Positions 17,259-25,271 of a DNA stretch of 64,000 nt are shown in pieces (position 1 is the stretch's first letter; the number at the start of each line of letters is the position of its first letter). Position numbers and translations under genes: made by a program. Below the pieces are notes generated by a model. The model had not been told where the DNA came from. It ran no database searches and saw nothing but the letters and a program-made list of their open reading frames with translations. Source of the DNA: Agathobaculum desmolans ATCC 43058 (lineage in GTDB: Bacteria > Bacillota > Clostridia > Oscillospirales > Butyricicoccaceae); the NCBI RefSeq assembly GCF_000701665.1, contig NZ_JNJN01000008.1:1-64000 (forward strand), in the 5' to 3' direction.

Positions 17259-19391
17259 TCAGCGGTGGATCTGCAAGGCACGACAGACCTTGTTCCGCGT
17301 GATGCGGTATACCACATACAGCAGGACGGAAACCGCTGCGATCACAGCAAGGCACGCGCCCATGCCTGCCAGCTCGCCGCGGGTAAAGCCGATGGGTTCG
17401 CCGTTGAAATACATGATCATCATGTAAAAAATCCAGATCAGTCCGGTGCCGACGAGCGCGGGCACAAGGAACACCCGGCTGACCTGTCCGCGCACCGAGC
17501 GGAAGAGGTAGGCGTTGGACGCGCCCAGATGCCGCAGGTCGTCATACACGCGGGCGTTGACGAGCGCAATGGTCATGCAGCGGGTAAAGGCGATGACGAT
17601 GACCGCCGCAAAGCACACCACGGCAATGAAGATGAACAGCATGAGGAATACCGCCATAGTGGTGGTAAAGTCGTTTTGGTCAAGGATGCGGAACTGCGGC
17701 ATGTATTTCCAGTAGGAGCGGAAGCCGGAAGAGTCGCGGTCGTCATAATCCGGTGCGAACAGACCGCGGGAAGCGGCTTCCTCGGGAGAATAGCGATAGG
17801 GCTCGCCCGCCTGTGCGGCCAGCGACGCTTCGACCTCGTCATAATAGTCCCCGACCTCAACCTCGGGGCCGGAACGGTCCACGATCTGGTCAAACAGCGC
17901 CTTGGCAAAGGGGTAGCTGCTGCCCACATCCGCAACGTTAAAGAACACATATTCCTCGCGCCATAGATCGGTAAGTCCCTCGGTCAGCACGGCGTAGTCC
18001 GCGTCATCCAGCACATAGCAGCCGAGCAGCATGGTGTAGCACAGCGGTTCAAGCGGGGTCACATCCATTTCCGCGCCGGTCACCATATTGGTCAGGTGGG
18101 TCGCGTCGCCGCCGGACAGATAGCGGGTGCCGCCCTCGTCATCCACGATGTTGGCGCACGCGCCCGAAGGAATATCCACGTCCTGTCCGGTCAGGGCGTT
18201 GTACGCGCTTTCCGAAAAGAAGGTCGAGCCGCTCAAAAGCTTTGCGTATTCGGTTGTGTAGGTGGTGCCGAAGCTGGTTTCGTTTTCGATGGAGTAGGTG
18301 CCGTCCCGTCCCAGCACGGCGGCGCTCTGCTGCGCCCACGAGGTGATTTTGACCGCCGCTTCATCGGCCAGCGTCTGCACCTCGTCCCGCTGGGGCAGGG
18401 ACTGATCTGCACGCCAGTGATATTCAAAATCGATCGGGCGCGAGGCGTAGGTGTTTTCCGAGCTGGTGGACAGCATGGGCGAGTAGAACGAAGCAAAGTA
18501 GGCGCCTGCAATCAGCAGGGTCATCACCAGCATGTTGCGCACGGTTTGGCGGCCCTGAAATTTCATCATGGAGTTGGAGATGATGTGCTTATAGCGGTTT
18601 GCGCCGCGCCGCCAGCCGTTGACTACGGTGTGCAGCAAAACCATGTACAGGCCGGCGAGGGCGGGCAGGTAGAAGAGTGCATCCACCGCGCCGGGGGCAT
18701 ACCAGTGCAGCACCCTGACGAAAAAGACCGGCATCATATAGCCCAGCGCCGCGCCGAGCAGCATCAGCAGGATGCCGACCGGCCCATACCAGCGCGCCAC
18801 CGCGCGGATGGGTTCGGATTTGTGGGATTCCTGCACAATGTCGATGATGTTGGTGCGGCGAATGAAGCGCGCGGCGAGGAAAAACAGCATGACGATCACA
18901 TAGGCAGAGAACAGCAGGGCAAGCAGATACGCCTGCGGATCAAAGCGAAGCGGCATTTCCTGCGAATCCACAAGGAACAGGCGGAAGCCGCGCCAGATGA
19001 GCCACGCAAGCGGTGCGCCCAGCACCGCGCCCGCAGCGCACGAGCCGAACGAGATCAGCGCAAGTTCGCGGCCCAACTCGTGCCGGAGCTGCCGGCGCGA
19101 TGCGCCCAGCGCAAGGAAAATACCGGTTTCGCGTGATTTCTGGCGGAAAAACAGCCCTGCGGCATAGGTGGTAAATACCGCGCAGCCCAGCACCGCCAGT
19201 ACAAATACCATCACAACCTGCTTGCGGCTGTCGCCGCCCTCGGGCAGGATGGTGAGAATGGTGGGCGAGCGCATCATGCAGGCGTAGGCGGTGATGAGCA
19301 GCACCGAGAAAAAGCAGCAGCCCGCAAGCAGTCCGTACTGTCCGCGGTTTTTGCGGCGCAGCGCTGCGTAGACTTCGGAAAAGGTTTTCAT
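17259..19391 (-). CDS. FtsX-type ABC transporter permease (second system)
   Basis: A 710-residue membrane protein. Four N-terminal helices and an FtsX-like KSRETGIFLALGASRRQLRHE loop come first, then IRRTNIIDIVQESHK, a large extracytoplasmic domain (about residues 320-580) and three C-terminal helices. The layout resembles BceB/VraG-like permeases. The start at 19391 avoids a short upstream extension that lacks a ribosome site. Its ATPase is encoded upstream at 19720-20463, but repeat A2 lies between them. Function is presumably peptide or lipid export or detoxification. Confidence 0.85.
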   Translation of the reverse strand: MKTFSEVYAALRRKNRGQYGLLAGCCFFSVLLITAYACMMRSPTILTILPEGGDSRKQVVMVFVLAVLGCAVFTTYAAGLFFRQKSRETGIFLALGASRRQLRHELGRELALISFGSCAAGAVLGAPLAWLIWRGFRLFLVDSQEMPLRFDPQAYLLALLFSAYVIVMLFFLAARFIRRTNIIDIVQESHKSEPIRAVARWYGPVGILLMLLGAALGYMMPVFFVRVLHWYAPGAVDALFYLPALAGLYMVLLHTVVNGWRRGANRYKHIISNSMMKFQGRQTVRNMLVMTLLIAGAYFASFYSPMLSTSSENTYASRPIDFEYHWRADQSLPQRDEVQTLADEAAVKITSWAQQSAAVLGRDGTYSIENETSFGTTYTTEYAKLLSGSTFFSESAYNALTGQDVDIPSGACANIVDDEGGTRYLSGGDATHLTNMVTGAEMDVTPLEPLCYTMLLGCYVLDDADYAVLTEGLTDLWREEYVFFNVADVGSSYPFAKALFDQIVDRSGPEVEVGDYYDEVEASLAAQAGEPYRYSPEEAASRGLFAPDYDDRDSSGFRSYWKYMPQFRILDQNDFTTTMAVFLMLFIFIAVVCFAAVIVIAFTRCMTIALVNARVYDDLRHLGASNAYLFRSVRGQVSRVFLVPALVGTGLIWIFYMMIMYFNGEPIGFTRGELAGMGACLAVIAAVSVLLYVVYRITRNKVCRALQIHR

Positions 19392-19428
19392 AGGTGAGTC
19401 ACTTCCTGTCAAGGTAAAGTTATTTGCG

Positions 19429-19474
19429 CGAAGCGCATATCAAATCGGAAATTGCGGCGCACCGCAATTTCCAT
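19429..19474 (+). repeat. Partial family-A repeat fused to copy A2
   Basis: The stretch TTTGCGCGAAGCGCATATCAA followed by a GAAATTGCGG/CCGCAATTTC hairpin matches the inner left part of family A (compare 4604-4655). It ends exactly where copy A2 begins, so A2 sits inside or next to an older truncated copy. Confidence 0.6.
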
Positions 19475-19688
19475 CAGCTTGTTGTAAAAGTTTTCGCGCC
19501 GCAGCGCGCATTTAATAGAAAATTGTATCAAGTTGTAATTTTCATAAAAACCCGCGACCGGCGCGTGGGTTTTTATACAAGACGACGGAGAATTGTGCCC
19601 GAAGGGCGCGATTCGCAGTCGCAAATTCGCTCGAAAGCGTGGTTTCGAGCGAGAGACTGTTCGGAAAACGAAGTTTTTCGACAGTCTC
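19475..19688 (+). repeat. Structured intergenic repeat, family A, copy A2
   Basis: A 214-bp family-A element within an operon, between an ABC ATPase gene and its permease gene, and oriented against transcription. Relative to A1, the CGATCG hairpin pair has become CGCTCG/CGAGCG, a compensated change. The right flank carries the ATPase-side hairpin GGGTATGGATACCC (19695-19708). Confidence 0.85.
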
Positions 19689-19719
19689 ACAGAGGGTATG
19701 GATACCCCCTATATTAGTA

Positions 19720-20463
19720 TTATTCGTTTGACATTTCGCGGATGGCGTCGAGCAGTTCATCCTGAAAAGCGCCGCGCGCCTGTCCGCCCTTTTCCAGCAC
19801 ATGCCATACCACACCGTCCCGCAGGATGACCACGCGGTCGCAGAAGGAGGCGGCGAAGGAATCGTGCGTGACCATAAAAATGGTCGCGCCAAGCGCCTGC
19901 CGCGCCTGTGTAAAGCTGTCGATCACGGCGCGGGAGGATTTGGAATCCAGATTGCCGGTCGGCTCGTCGGCCAGAATGAGCAGCGGGTGGTTGATCAGTG
20001 CGCGGGCGACTGCCGTGCGCTGTTTTTCGCCGCCGGAAATTTCGGCGGGATATTTGTTCTTGATGGCGGAAATGCCAAATACATCGCACAGGCTGTCAGC
20101 GTCGTGCTCCATGCCGCTGTCGACCTGACCGGCGATGATGCGCGGCAGCAGGATGTTTTCGTGCACGGTCAGCCCGTCGAGCAGCAGGAAATCCTGAAAC
20201 ACAAAGCCGAGCTTGCGGTTGCGCACCTCGGCCAGCGCGTCCTCATCCAGACGGGCGATCTCCTCCCCGCGCAGGGTGATGCTGCCGCTGTCCGCAGGGA
20301 TATAGCAGGAGATGCAGTTGAGGAGCGTGGTCTTGCCCGAGCCGGAAGGCCCCATCACGGCAACGAATTCGCCCTCCTGCACGGAGAGGGAGACGCCTTT
20401 GAGCACCTCGTAAGTGGTTTTGCCTACTTGATAGGATTTGTGCAGATTTTGTACGTTTAACAT
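19720..20463 (-). CDS. ABC transporter ATP-binding protein (second system)
   Basis: A 247-residue MacB/LolD-type ATPase with Walker [14 protein letters not shown] near residue 40, signature ISGGEKQRTAVARAL near residue 145 and Walker [17 protein letters not shown]. The start at 20463 has AAGGGGA upstream; the longer frame overlaps the TraX-like gene. It should pair with the permease at 17259-19391. It follows the TraX-like gene by 14 bp. Confidence 0.9.
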   Translation of the reverse strand: MLNVQNLHKSYQVGKTTYEVLKGVSLSVQEGEFVAVMGPSGSGKTTLLNCISCYIPADSGSITLRGEEIARLDEDALAEVRNRKLGFVFQDFLLLDGLTVHENILLPRIIAGQVDSGMEHDADSLCDVFGISAIKNKYPAEISGGEKQRTAVARALINHPLLILADEPTGNLDSKSSRAVIDSFTQARQALGATIFMVTHDSFAASFCDRVVILRDGVVWHVLEKGGQARGAFQDELLDAIREMSNE

Positions 20464-20477
20464 GGAAAAATCCCCTT

Positions 20478-21245
20478 TCAGAACAGAATGAATTGCAAAA
20501 CCGCGATCACCGCAAGGTGCGCGGGATAAAACGCATAAAACACCCATTTGGGAACGTGCAGGTCAAAGTGGGTGGGACGGAAGAGAAACGGCGCGGCGAA
20601 CACGGCGAAGAACGACCAGTCGATGCACAAGCCGCCAAGCGTGAAATTCAGCGGGTCGCCCGGCTGCCCCATCAAAAGGCCCGGCAGGAACTGGGCGCAG
20701 TACAGCGCCGCGCCGATGCCCGGGCGGCTGCGGCACAGGTAGAAGATGAGCATATAGAGGATGCCGTTGCCCGAATAATCGAAATTCCACCACGAAACCA
20801 CGAAAAGCGCTGCAAGGAACAGCCACCATTTGCGCTCCATGAAGCCGTACATGGCAAGCAGTGAGAGGAACAGCGTGAAAAAGATGTTCCAGTTGGTCAG
20901 CTCTGCCCAGAAGTGGTGCGGATGGAAGGCCAGCACATAAAACGGCTGGGAGAGCACCGCGAACAGCCCAAGCCGGAACAGGTATTTTTTGATATCCCGC
21001 GTATACAGCAGGCCGACCGTCATGCAGTAGCAGAAGATGGGGAAGGCGAGCCGTCCCACCCAGCGGAACCAGCCCACCTCGGGGAAGAACGCGCCGCCGA
21101 TGTGGTCGATCAGCATGGCGAGGATGGCAATGAGCTTGAGAAAATTGGTATCCAGATTGGTCCGGAGCCGCGGCACGCCGTCCGGAAAGACGGGCGGTGT
21201 GCGCAGGACCGTGCGGATACGGGAAAGTGTGTGGTTTGCAGTCAA
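20478..21245 (-). CDS. TraX-like membrane protein
   Basis: About 255 residues with eight or so hydrophobic segments. The opening NFLKLIAILAMLIDHIGGAFFP and RWVGRLAFPIFCY blocks are typical of the TraX/acyltransferase-3-like family. The chosen start is a TTG at 21245, because AAAAGGGG lies 8 bp upstream and the longer frame has no site. In F plasmids TraX acetylates pilin; in Firmicutes it often lies next to peptide-export or agr-like genes, with an unknown role. Direct repeats upstream (21310-21340) suggest control by the divergent LytTR regulator. Confidence 0.8.
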   Translation of the reverse strand: MTANHTLSRIRTVLRTPPVFPDGVPRLRTNLDTNFLKLIAILAMLIDHIGGAFFPEVGWFRWVGRLAFPIFCYCMTVGLLYTRDIKKYLFRLGLFAVLSQPFYVLAFHPHHFWAELTNWNIFFTLFLSLLAMYGFMERKWWLFLAALFVVSWWNFDYSGNGILYMLIFYLCRSRPGIGAALYCAQFLPGLLMGQPGDPLNFTLGGLCIDWSFFAVFAAPFLFRPTHFDLHVPKWVFYAFYPAHLAVIAVLQFILF

Positions 21246-21309
21246 ATGGATCGCCCCTTTTCTGGTTTCAGCATACCGCGGAAAACAGGCGAAAACAAAC
21301 CGCCCTGCC

Positions 21310-21340
21310 AAGTTTGGCAGGACGGCTGTAAAGTTTGGCA
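21310..21340. promoter_or_regulatory. LytTR-type direct-repeat pair, TraX side
   Basis: AAGTTTGGCA occurs at 21310-21319 and again at 21331-21340. The period is exactly 21 bp, two helical turns. This is the spacing of AgrA/LytTR binding sites. The pair lies upstream of the minus-strand TraX-ABC operon. Confidence 0.7.
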
Positions 21341-21360
21341 CGGCGGCGGGCGGCAATGTC

Positions 21361-21391
21361 AAGAATGGCGCAGATGCTGTAAAGTTTGGTT
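21361..21391. promoter_or_regulatory. LytTR-type direct-repeat pair, regulator side
   Basis: AAGAATGGCG at 21361-21370 and AAGTTTGGTT at 21382-21391 again have a 21-bp period. The second repeat ends where the -35 of the TATAAT at 21414-21419 would lie (17-bp spacer). That -35 (TTGGAG) is poor. This arrangement fits activation by the LytTR regulator encoded from 21450. Confidence 0.7.
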
Positions 21392-21449
21392 TGGAGAACA
21401 GGAGGGCTTGTGATATAATTTACTGCGGTAAATAAAGGGGGGATACCCC

Positions 21450-22157
21450 ATGCTTCGCATCGGCATTTGCGATGATTCAGCGGAAGCGCGGCTCGGTTTG
21501 CGCGCGGTGCTGCAGCGTCTGCTGGAAAAACGCGGCACGGAATATACGACCTACGAATTTTCCTCGGGCGAGGGGCTGCTCGGCTGGCTGGAAAAGCACG
21601 AGGGCGAGCTGGAGCTGGTTTTTCTGGATATTGAAATGGCCGGTCTCAACGGAATGCAAACGGCGCGGGCGCTGCGCGCGCAGAGCGACAGTGTGCAGAT
21701 CGTTTTTGTCACCGGCTACGCGGATTATGTGTTCGATGGGTACACAGTCGGTGCGCTGGGCTATGTGATGAAGCCGCCGCAGCCGGAGCAGTTGGATGCG
21801 GTGCTCACCCGTGCGCTTGCCGCGCTGTTTCGGGAGGCGGATACGGTGTTTCTGTGCCGCAACAACGAGGGGCTGTTCCGTATCCCCAAAAAGTCCATCC
21901 GGTATTTTGCGTCCGACCGGCGCAAGGTCACCTGTGTGACCCAAACGCGCACGATCCCGTTTTATGCCCGTCTGGATGATGTGGCGCAGACGGCGGGCGC
22001 ATCCTTTGTGCGCATCCACCAGCGCTATCTGGTGCGCGCGGCCGCAGTAGACCGGGTTGAGGGCGGCACGGTGTACATCGGCGGGGAGGCGCTGCCGGTC
22101 AGCCGGTCGTACCAGTCCGCCGCGCTGGCCGCGCTGACACGCGCGGTGCTGGAATAG
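21450..22157 (+). CDS. LytTR-family response regulator
   Basis: A 235-residue regulator with a receiver domain (GICDDSAEARLGLRA at the N terminus, phospho-acceptor D60 in VFLDIEMAGLNGM, then a KPP motif near residue 110) and a C-terminal LytTR DNA-binding domain with SFVRIHQRYLVRAAAVDRVEGG. It resembles AgrA/ComE regulators. The partner kinase follows 10 bp downstream. The direct repeats upstream are likely its own sites. GGGGGGA precedes the ATG. Confidence 0.92.
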   Translation: MLRIGICDDSAEARLGLRAVLQRLLEKRGTEYTTYEFSSGEGLLGWLEKHEGELELVFLDIEMAGLNGMQTARALRAQSDSVQIVFVTGYADYVFDGYTVGALGYVMKPPQPEQLDAVLTRALAALFREADTVFLCRNNEGLFRIPKKSIRYFASDRRKVTCVTQTRTIPFYARLDDVAQTAGASFVRIHQRYLVRAAAVDRVEGGTVYIGGEALPVSRSYQSAALAALTRAVLE

Positions 22158-22167
22158 GGGGCGCGGT

Positions 22168-23430
22168 ATGACGGCTGGGGATCTGATCGTCTGGGCGCTG
22201 CTCTGCATATTCGGCGGCATCCTGCCGGCGCGCACGGCGCAGTATTTTTTGACACCGTCGAAGGGGCGGGTGCTGCGCGCCGTGCCCTGTCTGGTATTCG
22301 GCGCGGCGCTCAGCATGCCAACGTGGATGGGGGACGGAAATCCGCTGTATTATTTTCCGTTTCTGATCGCCGCCTTTGTGGTGGGATACGGCGGCAGGCT
22401 GGCCGCGCGGCTGGTTGTGGGCGTCATCTTTTTTGAGTGGGTCATCGCATGGGGGATGATCGTGGATACGCGCGCGGTGCTGCCTGCCTCCGCAGATTAC
22501 TGGGGCGCGATCCTGTGGAAACTTGCCATGTGGGCGGCGGTGTATGCGCTGGCGCGGCGGCTGTTTCGGGACGGCAAGACGATTACGCTGTCCGGACGGC
22601 TGTGGGGGCTGTTGGGATTGCTGGCGCTGTCGCCGCTTTTGAGTGAATTGGCGTTTTCCCTGTGGAATATCCGCGCGTATACACCGGAGGGTGCGGATGT
22701 TGTGCTGGATGCGGCGTTTTACACGCTGCTGCCGTTTGTTTTTGTCTCTTCGCTTGCGCTGCTGTTGGCGGTCGTGCTGCTGTCGCGCCATCAGGCACTT
22801 GAACAGGAGCATCAGCTTGCCGATCTGCGTGAGGTATATTATCAGGGCATCCGCCGGGAGCAGGAGCAGGTGCGCCGCCTGCGGCATGATATGCGCAACC
22901 ACCTGACCGCGCTGTCCGGTCTGTTGGAGCAGGGCGAAACCGGACGTGCGGCTGATTATGTGCGCAGCCTGCAGGCTGCGTCCGGCACCTCCGGTGCCGG
23001 ACGCTGGTGTGAAAACGATACAGTCAACATCGTGCTTTGCGCCAAAGCGTATGAGCTGGGACAGGCGGGACTGGAGGCGGATTTTCAGGTATCGCTGCCA
23101 TCTGCGCTGCCCGTGCGGGATGTGGATCTGTGCGCCCTGTTCGGCAATGCGCTGGATAATGCGCTGGAGGCGGCGCGGCGGGCAGCGGAAAAGTGCGTTG
23201 CCGTGCGCGCCCGTGCGGATAAGGGTCTGCTGATGCTGCGGGTGTCCAATGCCTATACGGGCGTGCGAACCGCCCGAGACGGTATTTTCGGCACCACAAA
23301 GGCGGATCGGCAGGCGCACGGCTTCGGCCTGCGCGGCATGCGGGAGATCGCGGCGCGTTACGGCGGTACACTGGAAGCCAGTGCGGAAAACGGACGGTTT
23401 GAGCTGATCGTGTGTATTCCGCTGGCATAA
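22168..23430 (+). CDS. GHKL-type sensor histidine kinase (AgrC-like)
   Basis: A 420-residue kinase with about six N-terminal membrane segments (to residue 210). The phospho-acceptor His lies in RRLRHDMRNHLTALSGLL near residue 240. A GHKL ATPase domain follows, with LFGNALDNALEAAR and GFGLRGMREIAARYGG. AgrC-like kinases sense peptides. No agrB/agrD-like gene is visible nearby, so the signal may come from elsewhere. It probably forms one operon with the preceding LytTR regulator. Confidence 0.9.
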   Translation: MTAGDLIVWALLCIFGGILPARTAQYFLTPSKGRVLRAVPCLVFGAALSMPTWMGDGNPLYYFPFLIAAFVVGYGGRLAARLVVGVIFFEWVIAWGMIVDTRAVLPASADYWGAILWKLAMWAAVYALARRLFRDGKTITLSGRLWGLLGLLALSPLLSELAFSLWNIRAYTPEGADVVLDAAFYTLLPFVFVSSLALLLAVVLLSRHQALEQEHQLADLREVYYQGIRREQEQVRRLRHDMRNHLTALSGLLEQGETGRAADYVRSLQAASGTSGAGRWCENDTVNIVLCAKAYELGQAGLEADFQVSLPSALPVRDVDLCALFGNALDNALEAARRAAEKCVAVRARADKGLLMLRVSNAYTGVRTARDGIFGTTKADRQAHGFGLRGMREIAARYGGTLEASAENGRFELIVCIPLA

Positions 23431-23495
23431 CACGCACAGGGCAAGCGGGGCGCTTCATGGATGCCGCCTGAGCATACCGTATCCATGGTTTGAGG

Positions 23496-23524
23496 TTGAC
23501 AGCCGCTCCCATTCCCCTTATAAT
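23496..23524 (+). promoter_or_regulatory. Sigma-A promoter of the redoxin operon
   Basis: Perfect TTGACA and TATAAT with a 17-bp spacer. The start codon is 32 bp after the -10. Confidence 0.85.
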
Positions 23525-23555
23525 GAGGGAAACTATCGAATGGGAGGTTTCCTCT

Positions 23556-24152
23556 ATGAAACGGTTGTCCGTTATGGCGCTGGGTGCGGCGCTGTCCTGC
23601 ACACTGGCGCTGACTGCCTGCTCTGCCGCGTCCCCCGATACGGTGCCGCAGGATATGCAGCAAACCCCTGCGGCACCGTCCGAACAATCCTCTGCCGGGG
23701 TGCTGAGTGCGTTTTCCGCGACCGATCTGAACGGCAATGCCGTCGATCAATCGGTTCTGGAGGAGTATGACCTGACTATGGTCAATGTATGGGCTACTTT
23801 TTGCGACCCTTGTATCCATGAGATGCCTGCGCTGGGTGAGCTGGCGGAGGAATATGCCGGTCAGGGCGTGCAGATCATCGGCCTGTTGTCCGATGTAATG
23901 GATTCGGAAGGCAATATTGATGATGGACAGGTAAAGACTGCACAGGATATTGTGCAGGAAACCGGAGCAAACTACCTGCATCTGCTGCCTTCGTCCGATC
24001 TGTATGGTATCCTCTCGCAGATCTATGCCGTGCCCACCACATTTTTTGTAGATGCGCAGGGGAATCAGGTAGGGGATGCGATCGTGCAGGCGCAAAGCAA
24101 GGAGCAATGGGCGGAAACGATCGACCGGATGCTGGCGGAGGTGACGGGGTGA
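23556..24152 (+). CDS. TlpA-like thioredoxin-fold lipoprotein
   Basis: A 198-residue exported protein. The signal peptide ends in a lipobox-like LTACSA with Cys near residue 24. A redoxin/TlpA domain follows, with active site WATFCDPCIHEMPAL (CxxC) near residue 85 and a cis-Pro loop AVPTTFFVD near residue 155. It would act as a membrane-anchored thiol reductase outside the cell. The ATG at 23556 has GGGAGG upstream. The stop overlaps the start of a tiny CXXC protein, and a 4Fe-4S membrane protein follows. The three probably work as one redox unit. Confidence 0.9.
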   Translation: MKRLSVMALGAALSCTLALTACSAASPDTVPQDMQQTPAAPSEQSSAGVLSAFSATDLNGNAVDQSVLEEYDLTMVNVWATFCDPCIHEMPALGELAEEYAGQGVQIIGLLSDVMDSEGNIDDGQVKTAQDIVQETGANYLHLLPSSDLYGILSQIYAVPTTFFVDAQGNQVGDAIVQAQSKEQWAETIDRMLAEVTG

Positions 24153-24295
24153 GCTTTCTTCGCCGCAACCGCACGGCAATGGTGCTGCTGGCAGCGGCTG
24201 CTCTCTTCCTTGTGCTGGGCGTAATGCGCGGGGAGCAGGAGATCGTGTTCCGCAAGGCGGTCAATATCTGTATGGAGTGTATCGGCCTTGGGTAA
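24149..24295 (+). CDS. CD1871A-type small CXXC membrane protein
   Basis: A 48-residue protein starting at a GTG that overlaps the preceding TGA. It has one transmembrane helix (about residues 10-28) and ends in VNICMECIGLG, with a CxxC motif at the C terminus. This matches the small CD1871A family found between redoxin and 4Fe-4S membrane proteins in clostridia. Its function is unproven; it may pass electrons between the two neighbours. Confidence 0.75.
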   Translation: MSFLRRNRTAMVLLAAAALFLVLGVMRGEQEIVFRKAVNICMECIGLG

Positions 24296-25175
24296 GTGGA
24301 AGGATAAGGCGCGCACGCTGGTGCAGCTTGCGTTTACCGCCCTGACAAACGGTTACGCCGCCGGTTTTGCGCAGGGAAGGATCTTCCGTGGCAGCAGCAA
24401 ATTTGTATGCGTGCCGGGACTGAGCTGCTATTCGTGCCCGGGGGCGCTGGGGGCGTGTCCGATCGGCTCGCTGCAGGCAGTCATCACCAGTCGGGAGCAT
24501 AAATTTACTTTTTATATCGTCGGCTTTTTGCTATTGTTCGGGGCGCTGTTCGGCCGCCTGATCTGCGGCTGGCTGTGTCCGTTTGGGCTGGTGCAGGATC
24601 TGTTGGATAAGATCCCGTTTCGCAAAAAGCTGCGCGCGCTGCCGGGCGACCGTTGGCTGCGGTATCTCAAATATGTAATTCTGGCCGGATTTGTGCTTGT
24701 GCTGCCGCTGACCGTGCTGGATATTGTAGGGCAGGGGCAGCCGTGGTTTTGCAAATACATTTGTCCGTCGGGTACGCTGTTTGCCGGCATCCCGCTGATC
24801 GCCTCCAATCCGCCGCTGCGCGCAGCGCTTGGCTGGCTGTTTACTTGGAAAACCGCGATCCTGATCGTCCTGATCGTACTTTCTGTTATCGTATACCGTC
24901 CGTTCTGCCGGTATCTGTGTCCGCTCGGCGCGATTTACGGCTTATTCAATCCGGCTGCGCTGTACCGGTTTCGCATCGATGCGGATCGCTGTACCCAGTG
25001 CGGTGCCTGTCAAAAGGCCTGCAAGCTGGATATTGCGGTTTACCGCACGCCGAACAGCCCGGAGTGTATCCGTTGCGGGGATTGCAAGCGGGTGTGCCCG
25101 CATGACGCGATCGGCAATGTTAATTTGCTGCGCAGCATCCCGCGCAAACGCACCCGGGGCGACCGGATGGGATGA
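24288..25175 (+). CDS. Polyferredoxin membrane protein (NapH/CcdA-partner-like 4Fe-4S protein)
   Basis: About 295 residues starting at a TTG (24288) that overlaps the previous gene, with GGAG 10 bp upstream. There are about five membrane helices. Cytoplasm-facing Cys clusters include CYSCPGALGACPIG near residue 42, GWLCPFGLVQDLL, KYICPSG and CRYLCPLGAIYG. At the C terminus are two [4Fe-4S] ferredoxin motifs, CTQCGACQKACK and CIRCGDCKRVCP. The build resembles NapH/NosR/RdxA proteins. It likely feeds electrons across the membrane to the redoxin lipoprotein. Confidence 0.88.
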   Translation: MGKWKDKARTLVQLAFTALTNGYAAGFAQGRIFRGSSKFVCVPGLSCYSCPGALGACPIGSLQAVITSREHKFTFYIVGFLLLFGALFGRLICGWLCPFGLVQDLLDKIPFRKKLRALPGDRWLRYLKYVILAGFVLVLPLTVLDIVGQGQPWFCKYICPSGTLFAGIPLIASNPPLRAALGWLFTWKTAILIVLIVLSVIVYRPFCRYLCPLGAIYGLFNPAALYRFRIDADRCTQCGACQKACKLDIAVYRTPNSPECIRCGDCKRVCPHDAIGNVNLLRSIPRKRTRGDRMG

Positions 25176-25178
25176 GCG

Positions 25179-25207
25179 TTGGCAGACTATGAAAAATATG
25201 CTATAAT
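25179..25207 (+). promoter_or_regulatory. Sigma-A promoter of the phosphopantetheinyl transferase gene
   Basis: TTGGCA, 17 bp, TATAAT. It lies inside the longest possible reading frame of the downstream gene and so excludes the upstream start at 25179. Confidence 0.8.
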
Positions 25208-25271
25208 AAAACCGTACCACTGCTGTGGACGGACCGTTGGTCACTTCGCAAACCATGAGGGGGAATTCTAC

